DNA from: Solirubrobacterales bacterium | GTDB taxonomy: Bacteria; Actinomycetota; Thermoleophilia; Solirubrobacterales; Solirubrobacteraceae | Assembly: GCA_003132505.1 (NCBI GenBank) | Contig: PKXY01000021.1 | Span: 1-48,260, forward strand | Direction of reading: 5' to 3' | DNA length: 48,260 nucleotides | In this document: positions 44,084 through 48,260 of the stretch, in pieces | How positions within the stretch are numbered: the stretch's first letter is position 1 | How the letters are laid out: each line of letters opens with the position of its first letter | Notes under the pieces: model-generated | The model's database searches: none | Seen by the model: only the letters and a program-made list of their open reading frames with translations | What the model was told of the DNA's origin: nothing | Made by a program: the position numbers and the translations under genes

Positions 44084-44551
44084 ATGACGCTGGACGACGA
44101 CGCGGAGCTCAGCGCACCGGAGTTGCTCTGCGAGATGCTCGAAACGCTCGTGTCCGCCTTCGCCCTCGACGCCGAGACGGTCGTCGAAGAGGGCGATGGA
44201 GTGATCCGTGGCACGATTACAGGCCCAGATGTCGAAGCGCTGATCGGCGAAGATGGAAGCGTGCTGAACGCGATTCAGCACCTGGCGCAGCGGATCGTCC
44301 TTCATGGTGGTGAGGGCATGCGGGTGCTGGTCGACGCCGGCGGTTATCGCGAAAGGCGCGAGGCGGAGCTCCGAGTGGAGGCCGACAGCGCCGCGGATGA
44401 GGCGCTGGCCGAAGGCAAGGAGGTCGCGCTTTCGCCGATGCCCGCAAGCGAGCGGCGCTTCGTCCACGAGCACCTGCGCGAGCGCGGCGACGTCGCGACG
44501 CACAGCGAAGGCGACGAGCCGCGCCGCCGCCTGATCGTCGCACCGCTCTGA
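44084..44551 (+). CDS. jag: RNA-binding protein KhpB/Jag (KH + R3H)
   Basis: 155 aa. A KH-like domain (about 10-85) contains GTITGPDVEALIGEDGSVLNAIQHLAQ, with a GxxG-type loop read as IGEDGS. It is followed by an R3H domain with the RxxxH motif (ERRFVHEHL, about 128). It lacks the N-terminal Jag_N domain of Firmicutes and so is the short actinobacterial form. Binds RNA and influences cell shape in other species. ATG(44084) is placed at MTLDDDAELS; upstream in-frame residues overlap the yidC end. Confidence 0.9.
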   Translation: MTLDDDAELSAPELLCEMLETLVSAFALDAETVVEEGDGVIRGTITGPDVEALIGEDGSVLNAIQHLAQRIVLHGGEGMRVLVDAGGYRERREAELRVEADSAADEALAEGKEVALSPMPASERRFVHEHLRERGDVATHSEGDEPRRRLIVAPL

Positions 44552-44584
44552 GCCGGTTGAGGATCGCGTTCGAACCGCTCCGGC

Positions 44585-44611
44585 GTTTCACGTTTTTGTC
44601 GACGGTGAAAC
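44585..44611. promoter_or_regulatory. Split parS-like inverted repeat
   Basis: GTTTCAC (44585-44591) and GTGAAAC (44605-44611) are the exact half-sites of the parS consensus GTTTCACGTGAAAC but are separated by 13 bp. It lies 28 nt before the LAGLIDADG-like gene and 1.2 kb before parA. It may bind a dimeric regulator such as the LAGLIDADG-like protein, or be a degraded parS. Confidence 0.45.
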
Positions 44612-44639
44612 AGTCCGTCGCGCGTGCGAAACTCGTCGC

Positions 44640-44996
44640 ATGCCTGAGCTGACGCCGTTCGAGGAGGGGCTCGTCGTCGGCATCCTGATCGGGGAGGGAT
44701 CGTTCGGCGGCGACGGGAAGCAGCCTCAGATCACGCTACGGATGCACGTCCGCCACGAGGAGCTGTTTCGTTGGCTGGTCGAACGGTTTCCCCGGACCCG
44801 CCTCTACGGGCCATACGGCCACGGCGGCCGCACCTATTTCCAGTGGATGGCCCGAGGCGCCGCGCTCGTGGAGGATGTCTTGCCTGTGCTCGAGCGCCAC
44901 CTTTCGGCGTCGCTCGACGCCTATGCGTTCACGCGTCTCGACGAGATGCGAGAGCGCTACGGCGAGTACATCGCCCGAGTCCGTCGCGCCGCGTGA
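44640..44996 (+). CDS. Free-standing single-motif LAGLIDADG-like protein
   Basis: 118 aa. The LAGLIDADG helix is recognisable as GLVVGILIGEGSF (residues 9-21), with Gly and acidic Glu in the place of the catalytic acid. A beta segment (QITLRMHVRH), a helix, another beta part (RTYFQWMARGAA) and a C-terminal helix follow the usual alpha-beta-beta-alpha-beta-beta-alpha fold. One motif implies a homodimer. There is no intein or group I intron around it. The stop overlaps the GTG of rsmG by 4 nt, so both are translationally coupled. Possibilities: a domesticated homing endonuclease or a regulator, like the LAGLIDADG-derived domain of WhiA. The role is unknown. Confidence 0.75.
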   Translation: MPELTPFEEGLVVGILIGEGSFGGDGKQPQITLRMHVRHEELFRWLVERFPRTRLYGPYGHGGRTYFQWMARGAALVEDVLPVLERHLSASLDAYAFTRLDEMRERYGEYIARVRRAA

Positions 44997-45700
44997 CCGC
45001 GCCCGAGCGCCTGCACGAGTTGGCCGGGCGACATGTGCTCGGGTCTGGTGCGCGCACCCGGCTCGCGGCGCTGCTTGAGCTGCTCGCCAGCGATGCCATG
45101 GCGCCAAGCGCGGTGACGGCGACCGCCGCCGCGGTGGACATTCACGTCGCGGACTCACTCACCGCGCTGGATGTGCCCGCGATCAGCGCCGCCCGGCGGA
45201 TTGCGGACATTGGTTCTGGCGCCGGCTTTCCAGGCCTCGTCCTGGCGATCGCGCTACCGGAAGCCGATGTGGCGTTGGTCGAGAGCAACCGTCGCAAATG
45301 CGATTTCCTCGAGCGAGCCCGGGCGGCGAGTGGCACGAGTAACGCCACCGTCGTCTGCGCGCGGGCCGAGGCTTGGCCTGCCGGCTTGGGAGGCCACGAC
45401 GTCGTGACCGCGCGGGCCGTGGGATCGCTCGCGCTGCTCTGCGAGTACGCGGCGCCGCTGTTGGCCCTGGGCGGCACGCTCGTCGCCTGGAAGGGAGCCG
45501 CACCGGCTGGCGAGCGATCTGCGGGCGACCGTGCGGCGCGCGAGCTTGGCCTCGAGCCGGGCGCCGTGCTCCGGACCGAGCCATATACTGGAAGCGCCGG
45601 GCATCACCTGCATATGTACCTCAAGACAGCCGACACGCCGAGCAGCTTTCCGCGTCGCCCCGGCGCTGCGCGTAAGCACCCGCTCGGGGGCAGTTCGTGA
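44993..45700 (+). CDS. rsmG: 16S rRNA (guanine527-N7) methyltransferase RsmG
   Basis: 235 aa. A class I AdoMet methyltransferase: DIGSGAGFPGLVLAIALPEADVALVESNRRKCDFL (motifs I and II), followed by VTARAVGSLALLCEYAAPLLALGG and VAWKG. Modifies the 530 loop of 16S rRNA; loss gives low-level streptomycin resistance in other bacteria. GTG(44993) overlaps the preceding stop (GTGA); the long frame upstream of it is a shadow of the LAGLIDADG-like gene. A tail of about 20 Arg/Pro/Ser residues is unusual but disordered. GTGA also marks the join with the start of the longer parA frame. Confidence 0.92.
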   Translation: MTAPERLHELAGRHVLGSGARTRLAALLELLASDAMAPSAVTATAAAVDIHVADSLTALDVPAISAARRIADIGSGAGFPGLVLAIALPEADVALVESNRRKCDFLERARAASGTSNATVVCARAEAWPAGLGGHDVVTARAVGSLALLCEYAAPLLALGGTLVAWKGAAPAGERSAGDRAARELGLEPGAVLRTEPYTGSAGHHLHMYLKTADTPSSFPRRPGAARKHPLGGSS

Positions 45701-45833
45701 CGGTTCGCGGGCTCGCAGGCGAACTGTTTGCGCGAAGGCAGAATCCTCTCCCGGGGATCGTCGCGCCACCAGTCGGACGCACCAAGCCGGACGTACGGAC
45801 CCCGGACACCCGGGTCGTGTCGCATCGGCCCGC

Positions 45834-45839
45834 TAGCTT
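45834..45839 (+). promoter_or_regulatory. parA: -10 of a separate parA promoter (leaderless)
   Basis: TAGCTT, 7 nt before GTG(45847). It supports the shorter ParA start and suggests a parAB transcript separate from rsmG. Confidence 0.45.
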
Positions 45840-45846
45840 GTCTGAC

Positions 45847-46602
45847 GTGCGCGTCTTCGCAATTGCCAATCAGAAGGGTGGCGTGGGCAAGACAACGACC
45901 GCCGTGAACCTCGCCGCCGCGGTCGCTGCTGCCGGCTACAACACGCTGATCGTCGACATCGACCCGCAGACGAATGCGACCGTCGGCCTCGGCCAGCCAC
46001 GAGACCTCTCTCCGAGCGTCTATGACGTGCTCTGCGGCGACTGCAGCGCCGAGGAGGCGGTACACGCGACCACCGTCGACTGCCTGTGGCTCATGCCGGC
46101 CGGGCGTGGGTTGGTGGGCGCCTCGGTCGAACTGCCGACCGTTGCCGGCTCTGAGCGACTGCTGCACGACGCTCTGGCGCCGCTGCGCGAGCGCTTCGCA
46201 CTAATCCTGATCGACTGTCCCCCGTCGCTCGGTCCGCTCACGGTCAACGCGCTCGTCGCCGCCGACCGTGTGATCGTCCCGGTTCAGACCGAGTACTACG
46301 CGCTCGAGGGCCTCGCGCAGGTGCTTGACACGATCGATCTCATACAACGCGAGCTGAATCCGCGGTTGACGGTTGCAGGCATGGTTCTGACTATGCACGA
46401 CAACCGCACGCGCCTCGGTCGCGACGTCGAGCGCGACGTACGCGAGCACTTCCCGGGGCTCGTCTTCGACACCGTGATCCCACGCAACATCCGCATCAGC
46501 GAGGCGCCCAGCTTCGGCGTGCCGGTAACGCTGCACGATCCCTTCTGCGTGGGCTCGGACGCCTACGTGGCCTTGGCGCGTGAGGTCGCAGCGGTTGGCT
46601 AG
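45847..46602 (+). CDS. parA: Chromosome partitioning ATPase ParA (Soj)
   Basis: 251 aa from GTG(45847). The deviant Walker A KGGVGKTTTAVNLAAAVA begins at residue 9. Then follow VDIDPQTNATVGLG, IDCPPSLGPLTVNALVAAD and the C-terminal PRNIRISEAPSFGVPV, all ParA/Soj marks. The ATPase moves ParB-parS complexes during segregation. An in-frame GTG at 45697 would add 50 residues with no family counterpart; it overlaps the rsmG stop and cannot be excluded. I prefer 45847 because ParA proteins begin near this point and a TAGCTT lies 7 nt upstream. Confidence 0.95.
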   Translation: MRVFAIANQKGGVGKTTTAVNLAAAVAAAGYNTLIVDIDPQTNATVGLGQPRDLSPSVYDVLCGDCSAEEAVHATTVDCLWLMPAGRGLVGASVELPTVAGSERLLHDALAPLRERFALILIDCPPSLGPLTVNALVAADRVIVPVQTEYYALEGLAQVLDTIDLIQRELNPRLTVAGMVLTMHDNRTRLGRDVERDVREHFPGLVFDTVIPRNIRISEAPSFGVPVTLHDPFCVGSDAYVALAREVAAVG

Positions 46603-47521
46603 CTGGCCCGGAACTTCGCCGGGCGGCGGGCCGCGGCCGCGCGGCATGGGTCGCGGTCTCTCGGCGATCCTCGCCGTATCCGACTCCGGAGATGGCGAGC
46701 GCGACAACCTGCGCGATCTCGCGCTCGAGTTGATTGCGCCGAACCCACATCAGCCGCGGCGACAGTTCGACGACGACGCAATGTCAGCGCTCGCCGACTC
46801 GCTCCGCGTTCGCGGTGTGCTCCAACCGATCCTCGTCCGGCCGAAGCCTGGCGGCACATACGAGCTGATCGCCGGCGAGCGCCGCCTGCGGGCGGCGCAG
46901 CTCGCCGGCCTCGACTCGATTCCGGCGCTCGTCCGCCCGCGCGATGACGCCGAGTCGCTCGAGCTGGCACTGATCGAGAACATGGCGCGTGAGGACCTCA
47001 ACCCGGTCGAGGAGGCGCGCGCCTGCACGGCGCTTGTCGAGGAGCTCGGCCTTTCGCGAGAGGAAGTCGGGCTGAGGGTGGGTCGTAGCCGCGTCGCGGT
47101 CTCAAATCTTCTGCGCCTGCTCGACCTGCCAGATGAGGCCCTCGAGCTACTCGAGCGCGGCGAGCTGAGCGAAGGTCACGGCCGCGCGCTCTTGCTGGCC
47201 GGCGATCACGACGCGCGCAAGATGCTCGCGCACCAAGCCGCCGACGAGCAGTGGTCGGTCCGAACGCTTGAGCAGCGTGCCCGCGGGAGCGCCAACGGCC
47301 CCTCCAGGCGGTCATCGACCGCCGCGGCTGCCCGCCACGCGACCGCCCACCCCGATCAGGTGGAAGCCTGCGCGACGATCGCCGATGCGCTGTCGTCCGC
47401 GCTCGCCGTCGACGTTCGCGTGTCAGTCGCGCGCGGTGGCAGCTACCGCGCGGAGCTGACCTTCGCCTCGCCCAAGGAAGCGCTCGAACTTGCTGAGCGC
47501 GCCAGCCGCGGGCGCGGCTAG
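46580..47521 (+). CDS. parB: Chromosome partitioning protein ParB (Spo0J)
   Basis: 313 aa. An N-terminal MGRGLSAIL segment (ParA-contact region), the CTPase/ParB core with NPHQPRRQF, VLQPILVRP, ELIAGERRLRAAQLAG (GERR motif) and LIENMAREDLNPVEEARA, then an HTH with EEVGLRVGRSRVAVSNLLRLLDLP and LSEGHGRALL. A C-terminal dimerisation region ends LTFASPKEALELAERAS. Binds parS and spreads as a CTP clamp. The start is uncertain: GTG(46580), TTG(46595) overlapping the parA stop, or ATG(46646) directly at MGRGLS. The basic RPRG before the motif favours one of the upstream starts. Confidence 0.93.
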   Translation: MRSQRLASWPGTSPGGGPRPRGMGRGLSAILAVSDSGDGERDNLRDLALELIAPNPHQPRRQFDDDAMSALADSLRVRGVLQPILVRPKPGGTYELIAGERRLRAAQLAGLDSIPALVRPRDDAESLELALIENMAREDLNPVEEARACTALVEELGLSREEVGLRVGRSRVAVSNLLRLLDLPDEALELLERGELSEGHGRALLLAGDHDARKMLAHQAADEQWSVRTLEQRARGSANGPSRRSSTAAAARHATAHPDQVEACATIADALSSALAVDVRVSVARGGSYRAELTFASPKEALELAERASRGRG

Positions 47522-47613
47522 GGATCTGCTGCATCAGGCCGGGCGAGCCCGACCGCCCGCAAGCACGGTCGCTAACATGGCCCCTCGTCGCTCCTCAAAA
47601 GGGGCGCCAAAGC

Positions 47614-47687
<74 letters not shown>

Positions 47688-47718
47688 TTCGCCCGCGATC
47701 TCCAGCCTTGTGGGCAGA

Positions 47719-47931
47719 TCAGGCCTCGCGCGGCGGACGCCGCGACGTGGGCAGTCGAGCGTCCTCGATGGCTCCCGCGCACAGTACAACCAGTCGAGCC
47801 GTGACCCAGCGGCGCCGACCGTCGGGGGCATGCAGCTGCAGGCGCGTTACCGTGTTGCCGGTTTCATTGGTGTCGATATGGGTGACGGTCGCATGGGCGA
47901 AGCACCGGACGTCGTCCAACTGCCTTCCACG
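47719..47931 (-). pseudogene. Fragment of a GMC-family oxidoreductase
   Basis: The minus-strand frame reads RQLDDVRCFAHATVTHIDTN ... TRLQLHAPDGRRRWVTARLVVLCAGAIEDARL. This resembles the stretch of glucose-methanol-choline (GMC) flavoproteins around 'VxxHAxVTxI' and 'VVLxAGxIExARLLL'. Both ends are lost: no FAD-binding N terminus, no catalytic C terminus, and after ARL the frame runs into PTSRRPPREA and a stop. It lies just after tRNA-Ile on the opposite strand. Probably a remnant of a larger deleted gene. Confidence 0.45.
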
Positions 47932-48191
47932 CTCGCGACCCGAACCGCATGACGTCGCTGGACGACGGGTCGTGGCGGCTATAAATCGTGCCGTTGTCTT
48001 ACCTTGGGCGTTACGCTACGATACGGTCCGCAACAATTGCCGACAGCCTTAGGCGGACAGCGCTGAGAAGTCGGGGCACGACGACCGTTCACCACTCACT
48101 GCAGATGCGTCGGGTACGCCGGGACGGGCCGGGAAAGTTCGCCTCCCGGCTTGCGGGTTGTCCGACGGCGCGATCTGGACGCGCTCCGACG
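47932..48191. other. Lower-GC stretch with no recognisable gene
   Basis: Between the GMC remnant and the possible partial gene at the right edge. It is less GC-rich than its surroundings around 47970-48060 (for example TATAAATCG and CAACAATTG) and has no credible ORF, RNA or repeat. Confidence 0.5.
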
Positions 48192-48260
48192 ATGATCAGG
48201 CCGCCGAGCAGCTCGGTGGCAGAGGCGACTGACAACGAGATTGCGCCGCTTCGTATTCTG
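48192..48260 (+). CDS. Possible 5' end of a gene cut by the window edge
   Basis: ATG opens a frame that stays open to the last base (23 codons: MIRPPSSSVAEATDNEIAPL then RIL). A short polar N terminus ending in PLRIL would suit a GT-B glycosyltransferase, many of which begin MxxxLRIL, but 23 residues cannot identify a family. No strong ribosome-binding site. Confidence 0.2.
   Translation, partial: MIRPPSSSVAEATDNEIAPLRIL

Overview
The window is very GC-rich chromosomal DNA from a high-GC, Gram-positive-type bacterium. I place it in the Actinobacteria, probably a deep lineage such as Thermoleophilia/Solirubrobacterales. The reasons are the dnaA-dnaN-recF-DUF721-gyrB-gyrA order, an fhaA-fhaB-pstP-pbpA-pknB cluster, a VKOR/DsbA pair, the absence of mnmE beside rsmG, and many GTG/TTG starts. 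The lineage is an inference; no rRNA gene is present to confirm it.

Layout. 1-16.5 kb is an envelope-polysaccharide region: an orphan DNA methyltransferase, VKOR and a DsbA-like thioredoxin, four glycosyl- or sugar-phosphate transferases, an MDR oxidoreductase, a secreted glycoside hydrolase, a polysaccharide flippase, an O-antigen-ligase-like protein, two unusual membrane proteins (FlgD-like Ig; FHA + LytR_C), a FlaA1/PglF-type nucleotide-sugar dehydratase and a DUF354 protein. 16.5-19 kb is a dedA-uppP-purM operon on the plus strand. 19-29.3 kb is a phospho-signalling and cell-wall block: a Ser/Thr kinase with a MviN-like ectodomain, then on the minus strand a polytopic kinase, fhaA, fhaB, pstP, pbpA, pknB and ddl. 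The rodA/ftsW and pknA genes that usually sit in this cluster are missing. 29.4-32.7 kb holds a membrane protein, DUF4446, prephenate dehydratase and an HNH nuclease. 33-42.1 kb is the replication block gyrA, gyrB, DUF721, recF, dnaN, dnaA on the minus strand. 42.3-47.5 kb is rpmH, rnpA, yidD, yidC, jag, a LAGLIDADG-like gene, rsmG, parA and parB on the plus strand. tRNA-Ile(GAU), a decayed GMC-oxidoreductase fragment and a possible cut-off gene close the window. Gene direction flips between dnaA and rpmH, so both arms are co-directional with forks leaving an origin at about 40.7-42.3 kb.

How the parts fit. UppP and perhaps DedA recycle the lipid carrier used by the sugar transferase, flippase and ligase genes and by peptidoglycan synthesis. 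Ddl and PbpA work in wall assembly, and PknB, PstP and the FHA proteins couple wall state to division. DsbA and VKOR oxidise exported proteins.

Most interesting points. (1) A possible unannotated structured minus-strand RNA lies between the HNH gene and gyrA. It has a 16-nt segment that can pair along its full length with the conserved 3' tail of 16S rRNA, a 14-codon ORF at ideal spacing, two alternative helices that compete for the same SD segment, and a strong terminal hairpin. (2) A free-standing LAGLIDADG-like protein is translationally coupled to rsmG and preceded by a split parS-like inverted repeat. (3) A TM-FHA-TM-LytR_C fusion. (4) A GyrB with a long Gram-negative-style insertion. 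(5) Repeated -10 hexamers 6-10 nt upstream of start codons, suggesting widespread leaderless transcripts.
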